In this document: positions 1 through 14,755 of the stretch, piece by piece | How the letters are laid out: the number at the start of each line of letters is the position of its first letter | How positions within the stretch are numbered: position 1 is the first letter of the stretch | Notes under the pieces: model-generated | Database searches by the model: none | Told to the model about the DNA's origin: nothing | What the model saw: only the letters and a program-made list of their open reading frames with translations | Program-made: the position numbers and the translations under genes | Source of the DNA: Apostichopus japonicus | Lineage: Eukaryota; Echinodermata; Holothuroidea; Aspidochirotida; Stichopodidae | DNA length: 64,000 bases | NCBI RefSeq assembly: GCF_037975245.1 | Contig: NC_092562.1 | Location: 2,051,001 to 2,115,000, forward strand | Reading direction: 5' to 3'

Positions 1-2042
1 TACAGTCCTACATCTTTTCCTCCTTTATACAGGTAACACAGTTGGGCTTAACCGGAAAACTGTGTTATGAACATCACTTGTACACAGAATCGCTGTGACT
101 TGGAAAATGAAAAAAAAAAGAAGGGAAGGGCTTGTCAAAAATGCTTCCCTCATTGTGGAGACCAAACAACTATGTCAGTTAATGTACATGTATGACCACT
201 GCACAGCATGCCACAGCACACATGTGTATATAAGATAAGTACATGCAGCAAAATTTGGTTAACTTCCTGCGCCAAGTCAAAAAGGCCTCCTCCATTTGTC
301 CTTGAAAACATGTATATATACATCAACAAATGTTGGGGCATACATACTATAGATTCAAAACAGCGTTTATAGAATTGTATGTTTTTGCTCCCATTTTCTT
401 TTCTTTTCTTAAACTAGGGTAAAGCACACATGTATGTACATGTATTGTACATGGTAAACAATTCAGTGCAAGTTAAAAGACTTGAATAATCAACTCCTCA
501 GCAGTCTGGTCAATTCACTTTTTCACTGAAATTTTCAAGTGTAAGAGATCAAATTACTGTAATTTTGCCGAAATGGAATATCTGTCAAATAGCGGTATGT
601 GTGAATGTTCAGTCTTTTGGATAAACACATCCCCACCCCCCCCCACCCCTTTCCTTCCAAGTGTTAAAACTCTTTATGTTCTACCTCCTTCTGAGTCCCA
701 CTTTCCAGGGTCTACCGATTTTTTAATGTTAACGAACTTAACGCAGAAGTCTGCAGTTGCGAGTCGGAGTCTATAAATATATAATTCTCTTTACAAACAA
801 ACTGTTCAACTTAATCAAGTGCTTTACAAGTTTAGTATTCGATTGTATACAGGTCTATGTTGCAGTACCACACACTTATGAGCAACTCCAAGAGGTTTAT
901 CCCCGTAAAGAATCTGCAAACATGCCATTGTTAGCTTAAAAACAACCATGACCCTTAGAAAACATTCCCTGACATTCAGTTTTTCTAGTAGCCTAGGGTG
1001 CTATAATCTTTGTTATCATACAGCGGTCACATGTTCCCAGGGTAAAGGTCACGATGTGCTGCTGCTCTCTGAAAACTCTGGCAAAATTGTTTATATGGAT
1101 CTAATCAGGTGCAGCTCAATACATCAGAGAACTTTGACTCAAAAAATTTGTTTGAACTTTTATTCTGTGCTGACCGTACACTGCACTACAGTGCAAGACC
1201 AGAGCTGACCATTATCAGTATATGCTATGCAGATTACAACTACAATGTACTACAGTATGTGCTCCTGTGCAAAATCAGTTAAATATAATTTATAAAAGTC
1301 CATAGTTTAAGTTAAGTTTATTAACTTTCTTATTTTAATAATACATACTTGAAGTCCCATGATGATAATAATAATAGACTTTGACTATCTGATAAATAAC
1401 TATGGTCAAAATTCTTTTCTAGTTTTTGAGTTATACAAAAAGAAAATGTCTGAGAATTTGAATCTACTCACTTTCTAGGTGTGTTGTACAGTACTGCAGC
1501 TACTGTACAGGTCAGTGTAAAGTGGGAAGGGGGGGGGGGGCGAGGGCTGCGGGTCAACAGATGAAACATTGAGGATCCAATCTATTCATTTGCCACTTGA
1601 TGAGCTCATGATGTCAGAGCGATGTGAAAGATTGAAGGCTTTATGTAAAGTTGAGTTCTTATCAACCGGAATTTATTTCAAGCTTGTTTGTTTGTTTTTG
1701 TTTATTTGCTCGACTTTTGTCATTTTGTCAACGGCCTTATCAAAAGAAAGGAAGTTTGACACGACCTACACAAATTCCATAGACAACTCATTTAGACATT
1801 TTCAAGTTTGTCCAGCAAATACAAATAATTTCTTTTGGGCATAAAACGTACTTTGCACCCTTACCGTACTGTCCTGTTTGCAGTACACGTTAAACAGGTA
1901 TGGAATATGGATAGTTAAAATCGCAAAAGTTCTGCTATAAATGAGCAAGACGTTAAAAATTCCAGGACAGTTGTATAATCAGAGCAAACACATTCCTGTA
2001 CAAGATTGTCTTATTTACCAGGATGCAACAGTGTACCCAGGC
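1..2042. other. Intergenic, no supported gene
   Basis: AT-rich sequence with many palindromic TACTGTA/TACAGTA words and a G-run near 1528. Two plus-strand stretches look weakly like terminal exons because each follows an AG with an open frame: one at 33-110 after a pyrimidine-rich tract, and one at 853-939 ending in residues NMPLLA and a stop. Neither could be linked to a family or to a second exon, so no gene is called. Confidence 0.4.
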
Positions 2043-2250
2043 TGTGTACAATAATATTAGTAAACGACATTGATGGCATTGTACAACACTCGGCACTGGT
2101 GTGTATTACAGTAGCATGGCTGTACATTGCATACCACACTGCATGATACAGTCTAGTCTTTATATCCTGCCCATCTTTTAAGTCTGAGGCTCTGAGAGCT
2201 ATTATTTTTGTTAATCAGTGTCATCCATTCCTATTGCTATTACTTTACGT
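2043..2250. repeat. Direct duplication, copy 1 (partner 2773-2994)
   Basis: This block recurs about 730 bases downstream with roughly 85-90 percent identity by eye. Shared landmarks in the same order are GTGTACAATAATA, GATGGCATTGTACAACACT, TTGCATACCACACTG, TTTTAAGTCTGAGGCTCTGA and CAGTGTCATCCATTCCTA. The two copies bracket a minisatellite. No coding potential is seen. Confidence 0.8.
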
Positions 2251-2264
2251 CACGTGGTTGTGCA

Positions 2265-2750
2265 ATTGTTGAACAGCGCCGATGGCAGCAACGGAAGTTT
2301 AGACAACGGAAGTTTAGATAGCAACGGAAGTTTAGATAACAACGGAAGTTTAGATAGCAACGGAAGTTTAGATATATCAACGAAAGTTAAGGCATCAACG
2401 AAATTTTGAGCATCAACGTAAATTTAGTCATCAACGTAATTTTAGACATCAACGTGAGTTCAGACATCAACGTGAATTTAGACACCAACATGAGTTTAGA
2501 CATCAACGTGAGTTTAGACATTACCGTGAGTTCAGGTATCAACGTAGGTTAAGACAACGAAAGTTTAGACATACATGTAAGTTTAGTCAGCAACGAAAGT
2601 TTAGGCAACAACGGAAGTTAAGGCAGCAATGTAAGTTTAGACAACAACGTAAGCTTAGACAGCAATGTGAGTTTGAGCAACAACATAGTAAAACAGCAGC
2701 AACAACTTTAGTTAAGACAGCAACAAACTTAGTTTAGACAACGAAATAAG
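2265..2750. repeat. Minisatellite, about 15-18 base unit
   Basis: More than twenty tandem units of the form CAACGGAAGTTTAGA followed by a short spacer. The left end is regular (CAACGGAAGTTTAGATA units). The units drift to GACATCAACGTGAGTTTA in the middle and degenerate toward CAACAACTTTAGTTAAGA on the right. The 63-residue open frame over its left end, rich in NGSLD, is a repeat translation and not a gene. Confidence 0.9.
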
Positions 2751-2772
2751 GTTGCCCTTTTCGCGATCCATA

Positions 2773-2994
2773 GTGTACAATAATACAGTTACTGCTTTGA
2801 TCATTTGATGGCATTGTACAACACTGGACACTGGTGTTTATTACAGTAGCAAGAAAGTACATTGCATACCACACTGTATGATAGAGTCTAGTCATGTACT
2901 GTATATCCTGCCAATCTTTTAAGTCTGAGGCTCTGAGAGCTCTATTATTTTTGCTAATCAGTGTCATCCATTCCTAAGCATATTACTTTACTTA
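2773..2994. repeat. Direct duplication, copy 2 (partner 2043-2250)
   Basis: Second copy of the block that flanks the minisatellite on its left. It differs by small indels (for example an extra TGTACTG near 2895) and scattered substitutions. The minus-strand open frame of 77 residues here is only a shadow of the duplicated sequence. Confidence 0.8.
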
Positions 2995-5900
2995 CTACTG
3001 TAAGAGTGCTGAATTGCCATCCAAGTCATTCCGCAAATTTAGTGGGATTTAAATTACTGTTATAGACTTGATATAAGATAATCTTAGTGATCGATGTCAT
3101 GAAAGGGGCAGATAATATGCAGTAAACCACTAAAAATGAATCAAATTTTGAAAAAAAAACAAAAAAACAGTGACCACAATTCTTGGCCAGATTTGCTACT
3201 TGCTAGCATATTCTAGGCTTATGCTGATGACCAGCTTAAAGTTGAAAAACTTCTCAACCCACGCCTTTGATGTATGTTGTATACATACTGCCATTGCAGT
3301 GAATAATTTGTCTTGGTTTTGCATAGCAACATATCCTGCATATGGGCAAGACACTGCACTGTACCATAGCAGTTGCCAGGTAGAGTATGTTGTCCACAGG
3401 GCCCGGTCAGGGAATAATTTTATCCCACCAGGAGATATATCTCACCACAAAAGGCTATACAAAATGGTCAAATTGCATTACAAGTCCAAATACCTATCTA
3501 GCAGTTTCTTTCTTTCCTTTTTTTTTGGGGGGGGAAGCACACAATATTTAACATATAGTATTTTGCACTTAGTATTGCATTGCACAGTATTGCATAGTAT
3601 TGCACATATAGTATTTAACAGAGACTTCAAACTTTCTTTTAATTTTATACAAAATGTGGAACTACTGTACTGTAGTAACTGTACCAGTCTATAAGTACAG
3701 TATAATACACTTACATACACACCAATCACTAGTAACTGAAACTGGAATTATAACTTCCACCCATTGAAGCGCATCCCATCTGATTAATCCATTGAGGGGA
3801 TCATTTCCTAGAATTCCTGTGTATTAGCCTAAAGTCAGAAAGGCCACCGGAAACACAGCCTTCCAGTATCACAATACTCGATGGAGAACTAGAAACTGAA
3901 CAAGCAGCAGCCTATACTATGGTATGTAGGTTATTGCCAGGCCTTTTTATTATTTGTACGGTTTTGAGATTACAGGCAAAGAACAGATCAGATCAATATG
4001 AAGGAACCGGATGGGAAGCATTTGACTTTATCGGAACTAACTAGAATTTTTTTGAAAATGACCTACCACGAAGGGAAATATGAATATAGTACAGATACAA
4101 TGACTGGTTGATCTGTGAGATGAACTGTAGGTTTGTACTAGATCAGGACATCAGCAACCTTGGGTACTTGACAGAATATATATATATGTTCAAAAATAAG
4201 ACACAGAACACATACATACTCACTACTGACTGTAGCATACAGTACATGCTGTCAAGTGTACAGACTTTAACAGTACTTATCAACACAGTACAAAACATGT
4301 TTTTTCATATTTGGAATCAAACTTTCCAGTTGGCAGTTACAGATTTTTTTCAACGAGGCCATTTCTGTTCGGATTTGACAGATACACACTATGGTAGGGT
4401 GGGTTGGGGCCTAAATCATGGAAATGAACCACTGTTATATACATAACAACGCCTTGCATTATAATTTATGCTAGATCACTTTTTGAAGAAAAAGTCTAGT
4501 CTAAAAATTATAAACGACACTTGAGGCAAAACCATTTAGCGGACTGTGCATTATTCCATGGGGTCTAGATGTTGACTACTGTGCGGATATATCTGACGAC
4601 CAGTACAGAATGTCTCGTTAATATGCATTTATAACAGTATGTGCTGTAGTTTCTACAGTACAGTGAAAACCTTATAGCCTACTGTAGGTAGTTTATACAG
4701 TACCTAGCTACTTACAGTGTATCATTTACATGTTATCACTGCAATTAACTGTAAGGTTGTACTAAGACCTATTTCCTGAAACTTTTTTCCCTTTGATCCC
4801 TGTTTGTCCAATGTGTAAAAGAACAAATGATACTGAAAACTTGAAATACCGCTGAAAGTTAGAGAGACAAATGTCTGGCATTCCACACGTATTGAAACTT
4901 ACGAGACTATAGCGACAGCTGCACAATAGTCTCTAGACTGATACGGTAGTTTTGCTCTGAAATCTCTTTAGAACTACTTGCTGAAAGGTTTGTTTTGTCC
5001 CTCTTCCCTTGATCAATGAATGGAAACAATGCCAAACTCGTATTTTCAATCAAATTCGGAAGCAAAGTGACAATTTTGCTTTCTGACCTTAAATATATGT
5101 CTCGGCTTAAATGTTTGTAAAGATGTAGTAAATGGTAAGTTATGCCGGATTTACAGAGCTTCTGTTAAATCTGTTTTAGATTCACTTCCTTTCAGATCCC
5201 ATTCCAAACAAAAGGGGGGGGGGGGATATTGGCACTTCCTCTACATTATACAAGGGTACGATACCTGTAAGTTGTTAATTTTGTTTCACTTTCAGTCTAC
5301 TATCTAGAACTGCAAGGATTTTAATTCATATCATAAAAAAAAAAGTGTTTTCCATTCCTTGTTTTAAGAGTTGTTGTTTTTTTCTAATATTTTTCTGACA
5401 ATACCACTCTCTGTGGGCGTTCAAACAGAAACCCTGCAAAAAACCACACACAATGTTGTGTTTTTGTAGAATAATAATTTCCTGAAAATAATTGCTATAT
5501 TTCTTTCCCCTTTCATGTTTATATATATCTCACCTTTTCACATTCAACTGCTTTACTAAGCAAAAAAACATCCAGTTTCATATTCCTGATGATGACCAAA
5601 ATTATCTTAATGGTTTTTGATAAACAGTATTTAATTATCAACTTAGCAGTGGCCACCATTCCATCCTCTGTACTTCTGTCCAATCTACAGCTCAGCAGAT
5701 ATGAGTAATCACTAATATTACTCCATATAAGGACATTGATATTAATACTCAGCAGAGCTAACACCCCATCTGACTGACTCTGTCACCGTTAAGCACTGCC
5801 CTGTTTTTTTGTAAATTTCCATCAATTCCAGCAATTATTACTCAACCCTAAACAGTAGCTCCTCCCCTCAAGAGTTTTGGCAACCCACTTACAGTAGACA

Positions 5901-7037
5901 GACTTTCTATGGTAATACCTGTGTCTTAATCACACCAAATTGGAACAATTTACTACTCATATTATTTGCATCTGAGCACTCCAAAGTGCTCTGTGAACGG
6001 TTGATTTTTTTTCTTCCCTTCCCCCCCCCCCCCACAACTTGAACAAGAATGCTTATAAATCAACAATTTGTTAAAAGAAAGTAACATGCTTTACAAAAAT
6101 GGCTACAGAACACATCTAGGGAATCAGTAAAACCATCAAAATTTAAAAAGGTCTTGCCCTCTTGGTTTTACAACTTTAACAACACAAACCCCTCCCATCT
6201 GGTGATTTGGAATCTGGTGATTTGGAATCTTCCATTTTGGAGAGGGTTACTCGAGTCAATTCAGTAACTACAAATACTGCATACAATTGGAAGAAAAACA
6301 AATAAATAAAAGGACTTGTTAAATTTTGACCTCATTAAATTTTCACATCTCCACATTTCACCCCCCAAAATTTTCAGGTTCTTAACAACCATCAAAAACG
6401 AGTTGAACAAAAGAAAATTAGATACCTTTTCCACATCTACCCCATATATTTAAATCCAATAAACCCTCCAGCTACTGGTAAAGACTCCTGTCATCACACA
6501 TAACTATGCCATTACTACACTGCAAGCCCATTGAGTGGTTGCCATGGGAGATTATTGCGTCAAACCATGCTGTGTGACTTTCAATGACTCACTTGACAAG
6601 GGGCGCACTGATACATACACAGCAAAACAATAATGCTACAAACTGATACACAGTGATACTGACTGGATTATAGGTCGTATTTTGGAGGATATTAAAGAGG
6701 AAGTTATCCAATTGTAACCTTTGGGATAAAAAGACTACTGTAGAAAGTATACAAAGTGACCTTTAAAACAGAACTTTGGTAGGAGAGAAGTTTACTAGTC
6801 AGAGATGTCCCCATTTGATAGTCCAAATTTGTCCTTTACCAATAGACCATATGTACAGCTCAATTAAAGTTACTCCCTCAAAGCAACTGGCTTTACACCT
6901 GTTGTAAAATGACATATATTACCCTCTGGGCTGGCCGGCAATACAAATTTGTATACCATGTGATGTTTACAAAGTTCAGTGATGTCACATGACCACATAC
7001 TGTCTGTTTGTGGGCTACATTGAATTCATGTACATAC
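2995..7037. other. Intergenic or 3' end of the GADD45 gene
   Basis: This stretch should contain the last coding exon and 3' UTR of the minus-strand GADD45 gene unless that exon is missing or rearranged. I scanned it for the expected start phase and the family's C-terminal W-V-P type motif. No convincing exon emerged; one weak candidate at about 3680-3815 is discussed under findings. Poly-C or poly-G runs lie near 5213 and 6020. A 15-base unit (ATCTGGTGATTTGGA) is doubled near 6200. Confidence 0.4.
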
Positions 7038-9958
7038 CTTCATCAGTGGGACGGTATTCTCCCAACAGAAGGCCTTGATGAGTGCAAAGTGCATGCTTAG
7101 CACGTCGTCGGCCACGCAGTCATCCGCGTACAAACAGAGGAGAACAGCTTTAGGGTTCCTGGAAGAGAAGAATCGTTGGCAATCTATCAAATCGAGGAAA
7201 GATTGCTAAACACACGACGAAGATCGGTACGCATTTCTCACCTGCGTCACTTGGACATTAAACCCCCCTTATCATCTCAGTTTAAACAATTAAATCTAGT
7301 TCTAGCAGGCTTTAACATGTACTGGTTAGAACTGGCAAAAGATAGTCAAGACACGGGTCACACAAAATCACAAATACATGTACAAAAAAACTTCATTTTC
7401 AGTGGGAGTACAGTACATATATGTGAACATAAAGCATCCTGGTCTTGTACTGTACATCCTCAGTAAATATTAAACAAATGAAAGAAAATTGTCATTTACA
7501 GACTTTACAAAGTAAGCACACTCCACAATACAAGGTGCTAAATTTGATAGACAAATTAACCTTTTCCCAACAGTTTCCACCAACTTCACTAAAATATATA
7601 ATAAGTGAAATCACATTTCCATGCCATGATGTACAGAATCAGATTCACAAGAATGCAAAAGGGTGCAATGTAATAATATTTATATTAAACTCTCACTATT
7701 ATTAAACTATACTACAGTAAAATATCCCATGAACAGAGCATTTTTGCTTACATGTTGAGCTTGCTGGCTACTTGATAAACACCACAGGTGATTCTGTTTT
7801 CTCCTTTAGCTTGCAGTATGACTTCCTTCAGCAAGTCTCCAGCTTCATATCTGTGAAATCAGGAGAAAAAAAATCAAATAATCCAGAACTCAAAAACATT
7901 TATTTGTGCTCAAACTGTTGTGGGAATTCGGGACGGTAGGTGGGAACGAGGTGTGGCTGGATGGGAGATTTACAGATACTTTTTATTTTAAGAAGGGAAA
8001 AATATACCTATAAAAAACATCCCTGTACAAAGGTTTCACTGACAAAATTAGCCAAGAAACAGTACAAGGAAGTAATGAACATTGCAGTAATTAAAGAAAG
8101 ACAGAAGCTCATACCTTTGCAAAGTAAGCAAAATATCTTCAAAACAAGAAGAAGGGTTGCAAGATCCTGTTTTGATCAATTGTTACAGGGAGTTTCAATT
8201 TCAAAACATGAAAGGAAAACACATTTGATTCCTTCTCAACCTATATATAGGCAAATTTGCTGAGGTTAAGACCATCGAATTCATTGAAAGCTAGAAAGAT
8301 GTGATAAGTTGCTGTGATATTGTAATGAACTCATTACTACTGGATTATTAAGTCTCAAAACCTGTTAGCTGATGATTTTCGAAAAACAAAACTACCAAAG
8401 TGGGTTCAATGTTTCTTATTCTAAATGCATTCTGACCAGGTGGGTTTAATGAAGAAAAGCTATCACAATTGAAAGAAATTTATTTTCTGTTGCGATTTAC
8501 TGCAAAATCACTGCGAATGCCCATGTCAGCATGTTCATTACACAGTGAAAGTAGTCCTAAGCCTAATTACGGCTGAAATCAAAACAGAGAGATTTAATTG
8601 TTGCATGATCTGTTGGGTGGGGCTTGCAAATAATTAAAGTTCGAAGAATCTACAGACTCATCAAAAAATGTTGCGAATTTTATTCAGCTCAAACATTTAA
8701 CAACAGAAACTCAATAAAAATAATTGATATTAAAATGAAAGTTGCATATAAAACAGTGTCACTTTCACTGAGACTTTAAGCAACATATTGAGTTACATTA
8801 ACTACAAATGCTTATCATACAGTATAGGCTACTTCTTTACAGCATGTAGGATATATATGAGTTGGGTTGATAAGGGTGACAGCCTGCAATATATCAGGCT
8901 GTTGACATGGATCCCTCAGATCATATTGTGTAAACACAGGTAAACTGCCAACAAACAATAATTTTACCCAAAATTTAAAATTTATCAAACTATTGAAGAT
9001 ACTCCCTACAAAAGAAGCTTGGTTAGTCCTACTGAGAAACCTCATTGTTATGGGTATCTGTATTCAATTTCAAATACCAATTTTTTTTTTTGGTGTTTTT
9101 TGTTTACTCAAATGCAAAAAAAAGCTACCATAAGAAGTGCTCTGGTAGATTACTACTACAGAAACTGCATGTGCAAATTAAGAAATCAAAATGTGGTAGG
9201 GTCTGTGGATTAATATATTTCGAAAAAAGGGAAATTTATGCTAAATCCTACACAAATAACGCAACAGTTTTGCCAACTTCAAGACAGTCTTGGGTTACAT
9301 GTTGAGATCAAAATTTCAAGTAAAAAATAGGAAAAGAAATTAACCCTGTGGCTGTAGGTTTAATCTACAACTTCAAGAACAACTTGGCATTGCACACTCA
9401 TTGATAAATAAAATCAATGTAATGTTATGCCTTGTGCCAAACACATGGTCTAGCCCCTTGAGTAAAATGGAAACTCTCCAAGTCATGTTGCAACACGTTT
9501 ACCCCCAACAAAGGCATTAGCCAACTGTACTGTAGCCTATGTAGGCCGTAAGTGAGCCATGGCGAACCAAGTTTGTTATTGTTAATATTAACCCGGCTAA
9601 GGCTCGAAATCTTAAACACAGAGAATTTGACAACTTCACCAATCCCTCCCCTATCCCAGCTGTAACAACACCGCAGTATAGTGCAATAGGCTTTAGTCTG
9701 AGCACCAACTAATACTTCAAGAATTTTGCTCCCTGGAAATCCTGACGTCTGTTCCACATGACCACTACGATGATGCAATGCACTGAAATTATTGTTATTA
9801 AATTAGCATGAACCTTGTCGTATGACAAACAGTAGGCCTAGCCTAAGCCTCGGAAACCGTGTAAAAGTATCTCTGGAAACAAAGAAATTAATTGGAAAAT
9901 AAACTTACTCATAAGCTGCATTCATTCTGGTAGGGAAATCGCCTTCTCCGAGAGTCAT
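7038..9958 (-). CDS. GADD45: GADD45-family stress protein, first three coding exons (3' end unresolved)
   Basis: Members of this family are small acidic nuclear proteins of the L7Ae-like fold that bind MTK1/MEKK4, PCNA and cyclin B-CDK1 in stress signalling. Three exons join in phase: 9909-9958, 7752-7850 and 7038-7158, all with GT..AG ends. They give 90 residues starting MTLGEGDF, like the vertebrate MTLEE start. Diagnostic segments follow: ITCGVYQVASKLN (family ITVGVYEAAKLLN), AVLLCLYADD (family VVLCLLAADE), and MHFALIKAFCWEN (family IHFTLIQAFCCEN). The acidic stretch after ADD is shorter than in vertebrates. The third exon ends in phase 0, so a last exon of about 60-70 residues is expected below 7038 but was not found. 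The start follows TTCGAATTAAA and is the first methionine of the exon. Intron 1 is about 2.1 kb. The family assignment is firm; which vertebrate paralogue it matches cannot be said. Confidence 0.9.
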
Positions 9959-12900
9959 TTTAATTCGAAAGAGTAACTTTTCAGGTTGAGAACCAAAGAT
10001 TTTGTAAATATTTTGCTTTCCGTTGACTACACTACGTGTTATTCCGTTCGAACCAAGCAGTTGAATGGAATGTCGATGATTGAGTCACATGCTTGGCAGG
10101 TACACGCAACAAAGATATTTGATGCAACGTTGTAAATACGGTGATAGGTGGAAGATGTGACGTGGTGAAACACAGGGAAAGCCCCTAATTTGAATACATC
10201 AGGGCGGAACATATCTTGAGCTTGCCACTGTGATTGGTTGTGATACAGATAACTGTGGATTGTTGGGGTTATTCCAGGAGCATTAACTGACCTCGTAATT
10301 CGGGAGTGTACTGATTTCGAGGAAGGCAAGGAGAGAACAAAGAACTCCACCAGAAAATGAATATGACACTTATTTATTTGCAAGTATACTGGTTTGAAAG
10401 CCTACCATTAGCTAGAGCAATCAATCGAGTTCCATAGGTCTATTAGCTAACCCGCAAAGTCAAATGAAACACTGATTGGTGTTCCAGGAAATTCACTCAA
10501 GACCTTCGTGGTTTTTCATATTATATATGGTGCATCAGATTCAAAATTTATGTAATGTGCGCTTAGAGTGGAGCAGGGAGTTGCTATGGAACAAACTCCC
10601 TGTTTGGAGACAGGGACGAACTGCTTCCAAGTATAATTGCGAATGAAATTGAGACAGCATTATAGCATCATGTATGAGAATGAACTGGAGGGAACACTTT
10701 TCTTTTTTCTTCCCTCTTTTCATTACTTTTTTTGCCACACATGTAACATCATGGAGCTATTGCGCAATAGCTCTAGTTTAGATCATATTTTATGCATCCG
10801 AACACGCCGACTGCACTGACCAATTAAAGTAGATTAGGTTTCCATGGCTAAGTCGAAGAAATAAAATCATATGGCATATCAGGCTATCACCTACGAATTT
10901 CAAACTATAATGGTCTTCATGCTTGGTTAAGTGTCAGACCTCCCCAAAACTCAGTAGTTACACTCCTCGGAAGCTTCAAGCCTCGGAACTCTCAAGTCTG
11001 GACTGACATGATAGTACAGGGGTGGTGGGGTAGCGGTTGGGGTGCGGTGGGGGTTGTGGGGGAGACTCTGATGGAGCTGTGCTTCAGCAGTTTAGCAAAT
11101 ACAAAGCAGACTAGTATCGGATATGAAGATGGTTAAGTAGACCAGCAAATAATTTTTCTGACTAGAACCAGCCAGAGATAGGGGGTAAAAGCTGACTTCA
11201 CTGTCATGCTAGTGACCCAAAACTGAATTATCTTTCATGACCTCTGAGCTTCACACCTGTTAGCTGTACTATATAAAAGGGAATATTTCTCGGCGTCAAA
11301 ATATGACTACACAACTAGTTTTAATTACACCTAACTATAGCAGGATACAACTTCAAAACAATATGTACTTAGCAGGGTACACTGTTAACTTGCATTATTT
11401 ATTCCTCGTGGGAAGTTACCGTACTATGTATTGAACCTCAGATGTGGGCTAAAACGCATGGTGACTAATTTGACTGTTAATTATTATCCTTGTATAGTGA
11501 CTTTCATGTTAGCACACAAAGACCTAACAGAAAGAGATATCTGATTTCTGTCTGCAATAGAATGTATGTTCTTGCAGTTTTTGGTTTTGTTTTTGTAGTT
11601 TTTCTTTTCAGTATCAAATTGGTGAGATAAATACTCCTACGCAAAACTGAGTTCCTGAATTCGAGGCATAACGGTACATCATCACATGTGAATAACTATA
11701 GTGGCATCTATACTGATTTCGAAACGGGCCAATCCAGGGGTATGGGAGCAGGAACCTACCCCCCCCCCCCTTCCCTCCAACTTTTCATGTCTTGGTAACT
11801 CATTGATGATATAGAAACTCATAAGCATTCAGATATGTCATGAAATGGTATTATATAATGTTACGGATATCGGATATAACATATAGAACAGAGTTAATGT
11901 AACGGATATAGTGACACAGGCTCATATACGCACTGTAACTTATGCAAGAGTAGAACTAAATATTCGATGTATGGACATTATGATATATACGTCTCTGGAA
12001 TAGCAATGAGCTGTACGTGGAGCACGTACGGCGGGCATGGGGTGGGGGCGAATCCCTTAGTTAGTGAAAACTCAAAAGGGCCGCTATTGACATAGCTTAG
12101 GAGGGCCACTTGTACTAATAGACCTTCCCCAATACCCTCCCCATTTTTGTAATTAAAAAGTGCACTTATAGATTATAGAATACATAGTACCGGTAAACCC
12201 TGTTCCGTAATCCGTTGCCTTTCTGTATACATAAAGGTCAACGTGCATGCAGTGACTGCGAGGATTCACCTATATCGACACAATAAATAGCATCCATTAA
12301 AATGCTTCCCTTGGTCCTAATATACGACTGGTTCTATTTAGCTTAGAAAAGTTGCAGCAACACTACATAATATCTATGACTGTTGGCTATACTTCACCGT
12401 AATGGTATATCCCAAGAAGAAACTTGTCAACTGGACTCGGGTCCTGCTGAACATTCACACCGCTATATGTATGTAAGTTACGCACGAGATAAACAATGTT
12501 CGAACTTGCCGCTACATGATTGGGGAGAAACCCTCACATATATGTCAGCACTCAAACCAGTGACACAAACGTAATCATATACCGTCTGAGGCGCCCCCCC
12601 CCCCTTCTCCTCACTTACCCGCCTCAAAAAGGATGCAAACGGTGCATGCATACTAAATACTACTGACCCTTTTTATTGAATTATTTTTCGGACAAAAAAA
12701 AAAGGTTCCTGTTCAGCCCACCCCCCCCCCCCGCCCCTTCCAAACTGGATCTGATCTGTTTATTATACATTATTATTTAATCGTTGTGATTTAAATATCA
12801 TATCGGTGACTATTTTTCAGTGGCACATCAACTCAATGACGATCCGTATAAACTATATAATTAGAAAGGCGTGTCGTAGTAATTGAGGAACTCATTCAAA

Positions 12901-13233
12901 TTCACATAAAGGTCAACTTATAGATGAACTTACCAAGATCCGGCAACAACTTGTATGTGAACACTTATTATTATTTTGTGACACCGTATAAACAACCGGT
13001 CTTTTTAAAGTGAAATTGCAAATCATGCACTAAATCGATCGTAACAACTTCTGCCGGATTCCTTACAGCTACTGTACCTATCTCTATATAGACTGCACAG
13101 CGCGTGGGAAGACGTGGGCGGTTACTATACGTTCGAAGTAGTGGGCTGGGACCCATTCGTATAACTTTTTCTTTTGCGGTGATATCACGGAATTCGGCCT
13201 ATTAATAGTTCAACTTGTTGTCATATATCTCAT
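9959..13233. other. Upstream region of GADD45 and intergenic DNA
   Basis: The first few hundred bases should hold the 5' UTR and promoter of the minus-strand GADD45 gene. An inverted CCAAT box (ATTGG on the plus strand) lies near 10233, about 275 bases before the start codon; this is suggestive only. The rest is non-coding, with poly-C tracts near 11760, 12594 and 12720 and a G-rich stretch at 11022-11062. Open frames here are short and without family features. Confidence 0.4.
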
Positions 13234-13250
13234 TTCACACACACACACAC

Positions 13251-13300
<50 letters not shown>
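13234..13300. repeat. CA/TA microsatellite
   Basis: A short (CA)n run passes directly into (TA)n. Pure dinucleotide repeat, no coding content. Confidence 0.95.
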
Positions 13301-13303
<3 letters not shown>

Positions 13304-13545
13304 TACCCTTTATGGGTACCATAGCCTAATATAAGCCTTTGCGCGATGATTATGACCGCGGGACCCATGCGGACCCCGGGCATTGGTTTCTTCTAACCGG
13401 GCTTGTGACAAGGTTTTCAATACACTACGTTATATTAATCCCAATTAATGTCTCGTGGCCTACAGATAAGGCATACACAAAACTTCACTGTTAAAGCCTC
13501 CCAACAAGATCCCCATCGATCTTGTTATCGTGCCCTGCATCACTG

Positions 13546-14755
<1,210 letters not shown>

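Noticed and set aside
853-939. Possible terminal exon ending in NMPLLA and a stop
   Set aside because: The acceptor tract is weak, the family is not recognised and no partner exon was found.
2218-2409. NGSLD-repeat protein
   Set aside because: It is the left end of a minisatellite and degenerates immediately.
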